A stretch of 64,000 nucleotides of DNA from Hofstenia miamia (Eukaryota; Xenacoelomorpha; Acoela), in contig SCFE01000110.1 in assembly GCA_004352715.1 (NCBI GenBank), positions 172,761-236,760 of the forward strand, in the 5' to 3' direction. Of the stretch, positions 45,282 to 57,434 are shown one piece after another. Position 1 is the first letter of the stretch, and each line of letters begins with the position of its first letter. The notes below the pieces were generated by a model that worked only from the letters and a program-made list of their open reading frames with translations, did no database searches and was not told the origin of the DNA. Made by a program: the position numbers and the translations under genes.

Positions 45282-45584
45282 TCAATACAATTTATAATAC
45301 CTAGCATCGAACATAAACATACCAACTAAATCAATATCATCAAAACGCTCATCATTGAAGATAATGTGAAGTAATTTGTCAATTTCTCTGTTTAAGAGAG
45401 TGTAACAAAGATATGCTTGCTCAAATAAATTTGCTCGACGCATAGGATCACCAACTAGTTTTTCTAAGAAAGTATCTTCATCTTCTGGAAACCAAAGGAT
45501 TTCTTCTTCCGTAAATTCAAGAATATCTGTCATTAAGTATCTGTAGCGCTCTCTAGCTGTGATTATAATTGTATGACCATTTTC
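45282..45584 (-). CDS. Candidate terminal exon of an unrecognised protein
   Basis: An acceptor (ttttacttag before 45584) precedes about 100 open codons ending TAA at 45282. The reading is ENGHTIIITARERYRYLMTD then ILEFTEEEILWFPEDEDTFL, EKLVGDPMRRANLFEQAYLC and later FDDIDLVGMFMFDARYYKLY. The mix of acidic, aromatic and hydrophobic residues looks like a folded globular domain, not AT-rich noise. Met at 45533 could also be a start, but the frame is open to the acceptor, so an internal Met is more likely. I do not recognise the family, and no upstream exon was found on this strand before the repeats at 46.6 kb. Confidence 0.5.
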   Translation of the reverse strand, partial: ENGHTIIITARERYRYLMTDILEFTEEEILWFPEDEDTFLEKLVGDPMRRANLFEQAYLCYTLLNREIDKLLHIIFNDERFDDIDLVGMFMFDARYYKLY

Positions 45585-45911
45585 CTAAGTAAAATTTTAA
45601 TTAAGATCAATGAGTATCACATGTTGACAAGATTTCAATCAAAATTTTAGGTGTGTGATAATAGAAATCATAGTCTCTAGGCCGGGTAGTTTTTTTAAAG
45701 TTTGTGGTGTGAGCGGGTAAATATTTTCAAATGTGTGCGTAAATTTGAATTAAGGATTTTAAGTTATATATTTCTTAGGCTGTCATTAGTGCATTAATAT
45801 AATGCAGTGTCCTTTAAGTGGGATGCTACTTTATTTGATTGCATAGCACTCAAAATTATATTTGAAAAGGCATTGCTAAATTATGAGCATTGTCGGAAAT
45901 GATTTGCTCAG

Positions 45912-46004
<93 letters not shown>

Positions 46005-46741
46005 GGGTGGCACTTATTCATAATTTTTCGAAAGTTTTGCCCCTGAACCTTTGAAGTGAAACCATTTCACGAATAAATGATGAGTGTAAAATCTTCAATA
46101 ATCTAAAAAGGGTTGATTTTTATAACCCCAAGTGCGGTGAGAATTTTTAAACATATTTGTTAAGTTAAACACAATTACTAACTGCATTGACAAATCTCTT
46201 TAGATTAAAGATGACGGGCAGCAAATTTACCCATAAATCAGTATTACAAGGGGCCAAACTTTTTTCCTAGCTAAAACGAGCCATTTCTATTCAAAGCTGA
46301 AGCGATTGGAACTAGTAAAAGATAATACTTAGCTGGTTTAGAGAATACTTGTTGAACATGAACGAAAATTCATATATAATAGAAGAAAAAGTTGTTTGGC
46401 AAACATTGCTTGTAATTAAGATTTGCAAAATGAGTGAGTTGGATTAAGTGGAATAATTACGGCATTTCAATTCCCGTTGCAGTACATTGGCTGAAATCCT
46501 GATTTGAGCCATTCTCATAATCCGAGCCAAAACTGAGCCAGGGGGAGGAAAGCCAAGTTATCAGGTTAATTATATTAGGCCAGGTGCTTACGACACTGTC
46601 ATAGACTCAGGCTGGCCCAAGGCAAATTTTCTCCGTGCCCACTCCCAGTGCATATCCGTAAGGTTTTTTGTCAAACCCTTGTGGACATGTAGGGGCGCAT
46701 CCAGCTTTTGCTCTGAGGAGGGGAACTATTTTATATATATA
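45585..46741. other. Unassigned; long (TA)n tract; possible hAT-like terminus
   Basis: (TA)n occupies about 45918-46003. AGGGGCGCATCCAGC at 46692 resembles hAT-type termini of the CAGGGGCGNANCCAG class, next to a 790-N gap (46742-47531). Nothing else was recognised. Confidence 0.45.
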
Positions 46742-47631
46742 NNNNNNNNNNNNNNNNNNNNNNNNNNNNNNNNNNNNNNNNNNNNNNNNNNNNNNNNNNN
46801 NNNNNNNNNNNNNNNNNNNNNNNNNNNNNNNNNNNNNNNNNNNNNNNNNNNNNNNNNNNNNNNNNNNNNNNNNNNNNNNNNNNNNNNNNNNNNNNNNNNN
46901 NNNNNNNNNNNNNNNNNNNNNNNNNNNNNNNNNNNNNNNNNNNNNNNNNNNNNNNNNNNNNNNNNNNNNNNNNNNNNNNNNNNNNNNNNNNNNNNNNNNN
47001 NNNNNNNNNNNNNNNNNNNNNNNNNNNNNNNNNNNNNNNNNNNNNNNNNNNNNNNNNNNNNNNNNNNNNNNNNNNNNNNNNNNNNNNNNNNNNNNNNNNN
47101 NNNNNNNNNNNNNNNNNNNNNNNNNNNNNNNNNNNNNNNNNNNNNNNNNNNNNNNNNNNNNNNNNNNNNNNNNNNNNNNNNNNNNNNNNNNNNNNNNNNN
47201 NNNNNNNNNNNNNNNNNNNNNNNNNNNNNNNNNNNNNNNNNNNNNNNNNNNNNNNNNNNNNNNNNNNNNNNNNNNNNNNNNNNNNNNNNNNNNNNNNNNN
47301 NNNNNNNNNNNNNNNNNNNNNNNNNNNNNNNNNNNNNNNNNNNNNNNNNNNNNNNNNNNNNNNNNNNNNNNNNNNNNNNNNNNNNNNNNNNNNNNNNNNN
47401 NNNNNNNNNNNNNNNNNNNNNNNNNNNNNNNNNNNNNNNNNNNNNNNNNNNNNNNNNNNNNNNNNNNNNNNNNNNNNNNNNNNNNNNNNNNNNNNNNNNN
47501 NNNNNNNNNNNNNNNNNNNNNNNNNNNNNNNAACATAATTTTATAAACATTTCATTCAAAATGACTATATTTCTCATTCATAGTTTCAGTTAAGATGTCC
47601 GTTAAATTACCCCTTGTCAAATACAAACACG

Positions 47632-48353
47632 CAGGGGTGGACAAATTTTAATTGGAATTCCACGAATAGATTTTTTTAGTTCCATAAATTAATTGGTCTT
47701 TCAGATTCAGACTATTGCCAACTTTTGGCAATAATTAGAATGAAAATAATAGATCAAAAATCATAGTAAATTAACTAATTTGGTATTAATAGAAATCAAT
47801 ATATAACATATAAGGACATTTTCAAAAAAAATCATCGTTGTGAGATAACAAAAAATGTTAATAGTGCTTCATATTTCTGTTAACACAAAAAGAAATTAGT
47901 CTAGAAAATCAAAAGTTTATGTTGCCACTAATCATAATCACTAAAGGCAAATTTGGTTCTACTTTAGATACCTTATGTAAATTATGTGACCATAGTTGAA
48001 TTTTTTTAGGTTTGACATCACAAGATGTTAATATCACAGTTGTGCAAAATAAGATTAATGTTAAATCTTCAATATACAAAAAACGGTAAATTCAGTGGTA
48101 AGAGCATAATATATTTTCTGCTCATTGCATGTGTAGTACACTCAACAGCGAATGCTATATAAATTTACTAAACAAGACAATAATGCTTCTTGAATCTGGA
48201 GTCTTAATTATATATTTCATGAAGATTTAAGTCAATCTTATATAATTGGCAAATTATTGGCAATTTTGCTTTTTGAGCAGTGCACTAAACGATTGTATAA
48301 AGTATTTAAATATTTTTCAATTATTGCAATAATTAAAATTTTGTCTACCCCTG
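47632..48353. mobile_element. Non-autonomous TIR element (hAT-like ends)
   Basis: The left end CAGGGGTGGACAAATTTTAA mirrors the right end CAGGGGTAGACAAAATTTTAA (reverse complement). The 722-bp body has no transposase. The 8-bp flanks (caaacacg and gggacata) do not match well, so the target-site duplication is lost or the end assignment is off by a few bases. Confidence 0.6.
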
Positions 48354-48376
48354 GGGACATAGATTAGAACCAATAC

Positions 48377-48417
<41 letters not shown>

Positions 48418-48420
<3 letters not shown>

Positions 48421-48792
48421 GGGGCCTGCGCAGCATTTTCCAGTGAGAGGAATATATCCTTCGAGATCACATTGAGTAACCAAAAGCTGGGCAAAGCCCC
48501 GCAAAAGTTTTTAAAATATTGACGAATTGGACTCTAAGAAATACATTCCACCACTGCAGTTTTCAATTTCTTATTACTTTTTTTATTTAACCACTTAAAG
48601 GCAATTCTGAAATTTTGACGGGGAACTTTCTAACATGTCCCCTTGCCTACCCTACTAGTTATAGGCAAACATTTCATGAGAAATGGAAGCATCTCTGCTC
48701 TGTTGAGGGGGGGAACGTTCCCCCACTTCCCCCCCTCTGGGTGCGCCTCTGTCTAAAACTGCAGTTTTTATTCAATAAAATATTAATAAACN

Positions 48793-48825
<33 letters not shown>

Positions 48826-49115
48826 CGTAATATGATTGTTGTCGGCAGGGGCCTGCGCAGCATTTTCCAGTGAGAGGAATATATCCTTCGAGATCACATT
48901 GAGTAACCAAAAGCTGGGCAAAGCCCCGCAAAAATTTTTAAAATATTGACGAATTGGACTCTAAGAAATACATTCCACCACTGCAGTTTTCAATTTCTAT
49001 TAATTTTATAATTTAACCACTTAAAGGCAATTCTGAAATTTTGACGGGGAACTTTCTAACATGTCCCTTGCCTACGCTACTGGTTATAGGCAAACATTTT
49101 ACGAGAAATGCTAAC
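48418..49115. repeat. Direct repeat of a roughly 270-bp unit (MITE-like ends)
   Basis: 48419-48690 and 48846-49113 are nearly identical, starting AGGGGCCTGCGCAGCATTTT. Copy 1 is followed by a C-rich stretch and CTCTGGGTGCGCCTCTG at 48751, whose reverse complement CAGAGGCGCACCCAGAG resembles the left end. That gives a possible 333-bp element. Copy 2 lacks this right end and continues to about 49260. A single N at 48792 and (TA)n tracts lie between and before the copies. Confidence 0.6.
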
Positions 49116-50711
49116 ATCCTCAGAAATTTAAGAAATAATGCCAAAGTATTCCCACATCGAAAAGTAACAAAGGAAACGTTTTTTCTTGCATGTAAATTTC
49201 ATAAACTTTTGGTTATAATGAAGGGAACCTTAAAATCAGATCATACACAATTTCAATGTTCAAGCTACACTTGAAGTTTTTGTTTTTGACCCTGATTACA
49301 ATTATAATCATGTAGATTTTAACGTGAATTTGAATAAATATATTTTAATAATACATTTTATATCATTTGAAGGCTTTTTAAATTCTCCTATAGGTAACAG
49401 AATATTGAACTCCACTTAAAACTAAATTCTCTATTGATTGATTGACAATATTTCGAAAAGTTTTTAGGTTGGCAATCTAAAGAAGCTATTCAGATTATAT
49501 CACCATTAAGTAATCTCAAACACTTTCTGAGCTCCACTTTTATATTATTTGTTTTCAAATTCTGCCTGAGCAAAACTAAACTACTTGAACCCATAAATTC
49601 AATCTTAATTTAGTTATAATTAGGTATGATGCAGAGAATTTTTTTCAAATATAGGCCTTTCAAATTATAATGATCAATAAAAAAATATGATTTACCAAAA
49701 GAAATTGCAATCTCTGGCCATATTCACTGAATTGTAAATTTTGCGCATGCTCATGGCCAGGCTGCATAGATTTGTTAATAACTTAATACGTTTTGGGAAA
49801 ATGTGGTCAAAATCGATTGTATCTATTTGGACACACTTGCCAGTTTAAAGGTGCCCATTGATGAGTGGTGCGGTTTCGAAAAATCCACCGGCTTGAGTTT
49901 TTGATAAAAGGAGCAGAGCCAGGTCGAGGTCCGAGCGAAATTACTGTAAGGCAACGGAACTGAGATGGGCTTGAATCTCATTAAATGAGCACAGGCCCAA
50001 GAATCAGGCCTGTTACAACATTATGTGTAGACTTGCAAAAAATTCGTATAAATTGTTTAGTCAGTTATTTTGAAAATTCCTTAAATGTGAGGTGCTTATA
50101 CTCCTTTTAAAAATCCAACTTTTAATTGATTGACTTCTAAATATAGTTTATAACGTACTTTAGAGCACTTGCTCTAATTTGGTTATTATAATAGGTCTAA
50201 ATTCACTTTGAAATTTAACCTGTACAGCAAATTGAATTTGATTCATTATATCAAATCGTGGAAATATTCTCAAGCATACATTTCGAATACTTATCACATA
50301 AATGATTATTCACAAATGAACATGATTATGGTTCACTAAGAAATGTTCATCGAATTTGAAATAATTTTCAAAACTACTCATAGTTGAGTGCACATTGTTT
50401 CTCATCTAAATTTGGCTGAATTCGTCATATTGTATGGAAAGCTAGTACCAGGTGCTAAGTAAGAGCTAAGCATCAATTTTTTTAATTCTGACTGAAATGT
50501 TTGCGTTGATTCAGAAATTTGCTGATTTCTTATTCAGATAATTGGGAATCTGGACGAAGCGTGAACATGTGTAATCAAACAGTGACAAATAGCTGAGGCG
50601 TGACTAGAAAATTCAAATACCTATATTTTGCTTGAAATTCCATTTTTCCATTCAACTGCTATGAATTAAGAAATTAACAAAGTATTTGGAATAGTTATTT
50701 AAGAAATTGTC
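49116..50711. other. Unassigned sequence
   Basis: A locally more GC-rich patch lies at about 49840-50010 (ggagcagagccaggtcgagg and gatgggcttgaatctc). No gene or repeat boundary was recognised. Confidence 0.45.
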
Positions 50712-51793
50712 TACATTTTGTTAGATGTCTTACTGAATTTGCGAATACTCTAGGTATTTTAGTATATTGATTTATTTTTTCTGCTTTGAATTGGCATGTC
50801 ATAAAATACATTAGAGCAATTACTAATGTTGGCAAAACCAAATGTAACATTTTCGTTTAATGAAACGCTATGAATGAATGTATGGCAATGGGGTCACCAT
50901 TAAAACCCATGATATTTTTTGTACATCTAAAGAATAGCAAAATAATGATTCATTTTTAGCATTTTTAAATTCGTGTTTAGATGAGTTGAAATTTGTAAAG
51001 GAATGTGAAGACAGGTCAGGAATTCATTATCTCGATATTTGCACCAAAATTTCATGACTCTAATAACAACATCAAAACTGAATGAATATTACTAAAATAA
51101 ATACCGGTCTCTACATCCCTTTTACATCATATTTGGAAAAGAAACATATAGGATTGCTTTGGCATATAATAAATATTATTAAAAATATGTTATGATATGG
51201 ATCCCCGAAAAATTTTCACGACCCATTTTGTCAAAACTTATGCTAGATCATGAGGGTCATAAGAACTCAGAACATTCGTGTAAAAATATGATAGGCAAGG
51301 GGGCATTAAATTTCAGCACTGTATTTTTGTTATATTTTCACCAAATATATTTTCTCAACAAATTAAATCCCAAACCTCAAACTCTAATACTACTTTACCC
51401 AAGAGGCTGGGTCTTCAATCGAATTTAGCATGATAGTCTGAGCCTCTGAGCACAGCATCGAGTACACCCCTGCATAAACATCACATTGGTCATCTATACT
51501 ATGACATCTTTCAGCATACAAGATATCACATATTGGATAATGATAATCTTAAAGTAATTCTAAAACATTAAGTTACCAACACATTAAGTCGCCATTTGGG
51601 TTTTAATGGTGACCCCATTGCCATAAATTCATTCATAGCGTTTCACTAAACGAAAATGTTACATTTGGTTTTGCCAACATTAGTAATTGCTCTAATGTAT
51701 TTTATGACATGCCAATTCAAAGCAGAAAAAATAAATCAATATACTAAAATACCTAGAGTAATTGTAAATTCAGTAAGACCTCTAACAAAATGT
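50712..51793. repeat. Inverted repeat with 200-bp arms around a Penelope fragment
   Basis: The left arm 50712-50911 and right arm 51595-51793 are reverse complements with about five differences in 200 bp. Shared stretches include tttctgctttgaattggcat and ttggcaaaaccaaatgtaac. The 680-bp centre contains a short Penelope-like RT segment. The right arm ends 16 bp before a (TA)n tract and a 1000-N gap. Confidence 0.85.
50960..51180 (+). pseudogene. Penelope-like RT fragment between inverted-repeat arms
   Basis: Plus-strand readings: DELKFVKECEDRSGIHYLDI, then in another frame INTGLYIPFTSYLEKKH. The same blocks appear in the better Penelope copy (EELKFTVEKSHNNSMNFLDV and NTDFYIPFKSYCDIKYK at 56155-56310). 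The catalytic YVDD block is not present. Confidence 0.6.
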
Positions 51794-52826
51794 ATAAATT
51801 AAGTTAGTATATATATATATATATATNNNNNNNNNNNNNNNNNNNNNNNNNNNNNNNNNNNNNNNNNNNNNNNNNNNNNNNNNNNNNNNNNNNNNNNNNN
51901 NNNNNNNNNNNNNNNNNNNNNNNNNNNNNNNNNNNNNNNNNNNNNNNNNNNNNNNNNNNNNNNNNNNNNNNNNNNNNNNNNNNNNNNNNNNNNNNNNNNN
52001 NNNNNNNNNNNNNNNNNNNNNNNNNNNNNNNNNNNNNNNNNNNNNNNNNNNNNNNNNNNNNNNNNNNNNNNNNNNNNNNNNNNNNNNNNNNNNNNNNNNN
52101 NNNNNNNNNNNNNNNNNNNNNNNNNNNNNNNNNNNNNNNNNNNNNNNNNNNNNNNNNNNNNNNNNNNNNNNNNNNNNNNNNNNNNNNNNNNNNNNNNNNN
52201 NNNNNNNNNNNNNNNNNNNNNNNNNNNNNNNNNNNNNNNNNNNNNNNNNNNNNNNNNNNNNNNNNNNNNNNNNNNNNNNNNNNNNNNNNNNNNNNNNNNN
52301 NNNNNNNNNNNNNNNNNNNNNNNNNNNNNNNNNNNNNNNNNNNNNNNNNNNNNNNNNNNNNNNNNNNNNNNNNNNNNNNNNNNNNNNNNNNNNNNNNNNN
52401 NNNNNNNNNNNNNNNNNNNNNNNNNNNNNNNNNNNNNNNNNNNNNNNNNNNNNNNNNNNNNNNNNNNNNNNNNNNNNNNNNNNNNNNNNNNNNNNNNNNN
52501 NNNNNNNNNNNNNNNNNNNNNNNNNNNNNNNNNNNNNNNNNNNNNNNNNNNNNNNNNNNNNNNNNNNNNNNNNNNNNNNNNNNNNNNNNNNNNNNNNNNN
52601 NNNNNNNNNNNNNNNNNNNNNNNNNNNNNNNNNNNNNNNNNNNNNNNNNNNNNNNNNNNNNNNNNNNNNNNNNNNNNNNNNNNNNNNNNNNNNNNNNNNN
52701 NNNNNNNNNNNNNNNNNNNNNNNNNNNNNNNNNNNNNNNNNNNNNNNNNNNNNNNNNNNNNNNNNNNNNNNNNNNNNNNNNNNNNNNNNNNNNNNNNNNN
52801 NNNNNNNNNNNNNNNNNNNNNNNNNN

Positions 52827-52936
52827 GAAAAAAGTGTAACCTCCTGGACTCCACCTCTCGACCAATCAGAAAAAAGTGTAACCTCCTTCACTCCACCTCT
52901 CGACCAATCAGAAAAAAGTGTAACCTCCTTCACTCG
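52827..52936. repeat. 42-bp minisatellite bordering a gap
   Basis: The 42-bp unit (gaaaaaagtgtaacctcctt, then cactccacctctcgaccaat, then ca) occurs 2.6 times, with one variant in the first copy (ctggactcc). It emerges from a 1000-N gap, so the array is probably longer. Each unit contains CCAAT. The 42-bp period is divisible by 3, which produces a false repetitive reading frame on the minus strand. Confidence 0.9.
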
Positions 52937-54235
52937 GATATATACTACTTAGATTTACCGCGCTTTTATCAAGGCTTAAACACAGTGTCATTTTTGCCGT
53001 TACAGACGTTATATTATTGATTTTTCAAAATCATATCGATACCGCGATAGTTTGAGTGATACCGAACCGACTCCCAAAATTTTCCGGGCCCCAGTGTTTT
53101 TAAATTTCAAATGCAATTTATCAGAGAATAGAAAAGAGGCTAAAGAATTATGCATAATTTAACAAATCAGCGAATTACTTAGTTTCTACGAAGCGTACAA
53201 CTTTTATGTTACGACCTAAAACAAATTTGGCAATCATAGGACAAGAAAATCGGAGAACTAATAAAAAATGTGGTACAAATTTCATAAACTTAAAATATTA
53301 TTTTTATAACCAGCAATTGATTCTCATCGTGATTTTTAGCAAATCTTCAAATTTCAGAAATTGCGCATTCAACATTATTTCAGAAAAATATGATCAAAAA
53401 TTATGCAAAGGTTAGAAAAGCCTAGCATCTTTTGCTACTCCAGCGAGAAAAAAATTATTACATATTGGCAATCCTTTTAGGATAAATTTATCAATGTAAA
53501 TACATCTAATATATGAGTGTTCAACAAACTCTGGAGCAAGTATTCAATACAAAAATTAAAATCCCAAGTCAATGTTACCTGATAAACCATTGTCTCATGA
53601 TATCAAATTACCCAAAAGGCCTCAGTATTAGACCAGAAAAGTTAGTGATAAGACACAAATATTTACCCAGTGATTGGTAATTTTTGAAATTTACATATTG
53701 GAACAGGGAGGATAACAGGGAGATAAATTGCTAAGTGTCTATCTAAATCTTAACCCACATCTAAATTAGATTACAATTTGTTAATTTCAAAACTTGGTTC
53801 ACATTTTAACAATGGAAATACCAGAAAACAGTATCAAATGCTAATTTACAACTGCAAGATGAACGCTATGACAACATACCTTAATATATTCCAAGAAGTT
53901 ATCATTTACTAAGACTATCCCATGAAGAGGGAAAATATTTTAAAGAAGATCTTCATATAGTTATATACAAGCTGGAATGTCGCCTATTTTTAGAAGATGC
54001 TTAAAGACAAAATGCGCCATTGACAATCTCATTAATATTCTGCTTAGGACATTTGTTAATAGACAGTTAGTGCTAAATAATTCAGAAAGAATTGGGTTTC
54101 ACTAATTCTATAGATGAGTCTAAGTTCTCTGTTAATTAATCCTCTACTCAAAAGGCACTGAAAAAAACTTTTTACTTGGTAGAATTTGTTGAAGGAATGT
54201 GGCAGGTAAGGCTACACAATTATTGGATCAAGAAG
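52937..54235. other. Unassigned sequence
   Basis: GGATATATACTACTT at 52937 follows the CCAAT-bearing minisatellite and is a TATA-like site, but no transcript is evident. A 69-codon frame at 53206-53415 has no motif. Confidence 0.45.
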
Positions 54236-55346
54236 TTTTTATGACTACTAATTTAATGGAATGGAATTTGCTACCTATTAATATCAATAGCATTAACATC
54301 AAACTACTGTAGATACCAGAGCTTCAATTACTATAATGGTAAATAAATGTGCAAATGAAATTGGATGGAATAGGTCCGACATACTCAATGATGATTAATC
54401 TCTCTGGTGACTACAACAATATTAAAGGTGTCATATGTAAAACAGCGAAAGCAATATAACATATACAATTCAAACAACATATATACATTGTTGATTCTCA
54501 TTATCAGCGGTTATTCTATGAGATGATCCTAGGTTGTGCTTTTAAGCATTATTGAGTTTAGTATGAAAATTATTAACAACAAAACCTGGTGTATCCGCTG
54601 AATTCTTTATTTTAGAATATCTCAGAGTTGAGCCCTACACCTGGAAATTAATTAAGATCAATAAAGTTAATGGTAAATTTGTCATTCAAAATAAATATGG
54701 CATTAACTCAAAGAAAGTTATCTTACAAAGCAATATCTGTATTGTTAAAAATGGCATTGGCATTACTGAAGTCTTAAATAAAAACAGTAAATTCATTTCC
54801 ATCAAACTGAATTAGCTCACTTTTGCCAGCATACCTCTGCAAAAATCAGTTACTAAAGCTAAATCTGTTTTCAGTTTGGAAATACAGCATAAAGCCAATA
54901 TTTCTAATTTACTAATACCAATGATTACAAAAGAAAGTCTTCGCATCTAACTACAAATGATATTTACAATCTAAATAAAGTTTTACAAGACAATGCAACT
55001 ATTTTCAATAACTGTGAAATAACCAATTCTTCAACACTGCCACAGAGTCCCTTAACATCTTCAAGTTGAATATGCTTTCACTATCACTGAACTTCTAAAA
55101 ATCGGAATAATTAGAAAAAGCAAAAGTCCTTACGCTTTTACCACAGTTTCTATTAAACTTGGAGACAAACTTCAATTATGCATTCACTTTTGTATGCTTA
55201 ATGAAATCATGAAAAAAGACTCTTATCCACTTCCACATATGGATTACATTCTTTAAAAAGCAGCTCAGTTCTCTGCCATCAATCTTTGCAACGCTTATTG
55301 GCAGGTTCCCATGTGAGACTGCAATTTTGAAAAAATTGCCTTATCA
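54236..55346 (+). pseudogene. Gypsy-like protease and reverse transcriptase remnant
   Basis: The protease region has TTVDTRASITIMVNKCANEI, the retropepsin DTGA box with Gly changed to Arg, then GDYNNIKGVI and the late motif YEMILGCAF (near 54535). The RT region has ELLKIGIIRKSKSPYAFTTV, LQLCIHFCMLNEIMKKDSYP, LPHMDYIL and INLCNAYWQVPM, matching the first RT blocks of Ty3/gypsy elements. It stops before the YxDD block. Many stops and frame changes are present, and no LTRs were found around it. Confidence 0.75.
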
Positions 55347-55921
55347 CTCCTCATCGCCTCTACAAATGATATATATTCAAAAACGTTTGCTACATATTTT
55401 CGCTGTTTTAAATCAGAATACTACAACTCTAAAATCCATTAATTGTTAAAATAAGAATAATTTTGCTAATTTTGTTTGAGGCATAATTTGATATTTTGCT
55501 TACTTCATTACGGGACCAGTTTGAATTTGCACCAATGAAAGATAATAAGTACAATTCTGGTCTTGGAAAGGATGTTACAAAAGAAAATGGTGCAATAGCA
55601 AGTTCCTCAATGTATAATGAGGCCCATCTGAAATAATGTCGCAAAGGCAAACAAGGACAACCTTCATGTGGTAGTATTCAGAAATAGAAAGCCAAAATTG
55701 TTGTAATAATGAAAAACGCCTTAGACAGTCATTTCCTTGCTATACTTTAAAGAGGTTGTCAAGCACTCAAATTCAGTGCCAAGTTTGTAGAATCAGAACA
55801 TAAATATGCAATTCACTTAGGTTCAAAGCGATTTTGTTAAATTAAAATAATAATTAATTAGTTGTTTGAAATTAATACCTTATGCCGAACTATAAAACGA
55901 TTATTAATAGTTAATTAAGAC
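55347..55921. other. Unassigned sequence between gypsy and Penelope remnants
   Basis: A 73-codon minus-strand frame (55429-55650) has no recognisable motif. Confidence 0.45.
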
Positions 55922-57062
55922 ATGTATTTATGTAAAATAGCATTTCCGTCTCTAAGTTCTTTGATGCAACATGGCTCAGGCCGAAATGATGCCTCATTTT
56001 CGGTTCCAACATTTCACAAAAATATTGAATTTGCCCCAAAGATAGAATCATTGCCAATAAAACCAAGTTTATATTACCGTTATGTAGATGATATTTTCAC
56101 TATATTTGAAAATTCAAATGATGTTGATGAATTTAATGGAGATGTGTATAAGAGACAAGAAGAACTGAAGTTTACAGTTGAAAAATCACACAATAATTCA
56201 ATGAATTTTCTTGACGTAACCTTAAAGATGAAAAAAGAACACTATGAAACAATGATCTATAGAAAACCTACTAACACTGATTTTTACATTCCATTCAAAT
56301 CATACTGTGACATCAAATATAAAACTAGTACTATTCAATGCTTATTGAATCGAATTATTAAAATTTCATCTAATTATAGTAATTTAACTTATTCAATATA
56401 AAAACCTCTACACTATCTTAGAGAAAAATGGCTATCTACACAAACTAATAAAGAAATTCGTTGACAAAGCATTAACTTCTAACAATATGGTACGTAACCA
56501 AGTAACAACAGATGATCAAACACCAATTTACTGGAAACTACCATACATTGAAGAAAAAAAAAGGAATTTCTAAAATTAAGAATAAAGAACATAAACAAGA
56601 AACTTAAAGTAACCAAGATCGTACCAATACTAACATCAAGAAAACATCAGAATTTATAGAAACAATGATCCTATAAACAAAATGTCGGTTTCTTCCATTG
56701 TGTATAAATATCAATGTGAAAAATGTAACCATTTTTACATCGGAGAAACCAAGCGACATTTTGAAACTAGGATCAAATAACATCTTAGAGGGGATTTAAG
56801 AAGTGAAATATATTTGCATGAACACCAAGGAAACAAAGCAAATTTTGAAATATTACAAAGAACAAAAAACACCAAATTAGATGAAGCTCTATTCATAAAA
56901 AATGCAACCAAGAACATGCTATTAAATAGTCAACAAAGTACGATGAATTTACTGAACATATTTTAGGTGTATGCATATTTCAACGTCATTTAATGTAGTA
57001 ATTGTAAATTAAATCCCACGCATTTGTACACTGACGATGATTTATAAATCGCAACCGGTTGG

Positions 57063-57063
<1 letters not shown>
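55922..57063 (+). pseudogene. Penelope-like element: reverse transcriptase and GIY-YIG endonuclease
   Basis: A 159-codon frame (55922-56401) carries LYYRYVDDIFTIFENSNDVD (catalytic YVDD), EELKFTVEKSHNNSMNFLDV and IYRKPTNTDFYIPFKSYCD. The next frame continues with ILEKNGYLHKLIKKFVDKAL. From about 56690 comes the GIY-YIG domain: SSIVYKYQCEKCNHFYIGET then KRHFETRIK, with the usual EH following the Arg reading as stop-His. The 3' end near 57040 has GATGATTTATAAATCGCAAC followed by CGGTTGG, a phrase common at Penelope 3' ends. The RT N-terminus is missing and frameshifts are present, so the copy is dead. RT plus GIY-YIG is the defining pair of this class. Confidence 0.85.
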
Positions 57064-57064
<1 letters not shown>

Positions 57065-57095
<31 letters not shown>

Positions 57096-57208
57096 NNNNN
57101 NNNNNNNNNNNNNNNNNNNNNNNNNNNNNNNNNNNNNNNNNNNNNNNNNNNNNNNNNNNNNNNNNNNNNNNNNNNNNNNNTATATATATATATATATATA
57201 TATATTAT
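57065..57208. repeat. (TA)n microsatellite with an 85-N gap
   Basis: TA runs border the gap 57096-57180 on both sides. The gap is probably a TA tract that could not be assembled. Confidence 0.9.
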
Positions 57209-57434
57209 AAACAATAGTGAATTATTAGAGTATGACTAAAATGCAATCTTTTACTATACATAACAAAACAATCAGAACCAACAATAGAGAGAATTATCAT
57301 CTCAATTTTCTTTATAATTGAAATAAAAAATTGTAAACCATGATAAGAAATGGTAAGAGTAATGAAAATACTCATTATGTTTGAACCATAAAGCTCAGCA
57401 AGAATAAATTAATAAAGAAGAAAGTATTTATGTT

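Noticed and set aside
52827-52936. CRISPR array or repetitive protein
   Set aside because: The units are contiguous without unique spacers, the context is eukaryotic, and the GGVKEVTLFSDWSR repeat reading is a by-product of a 42-bp period.
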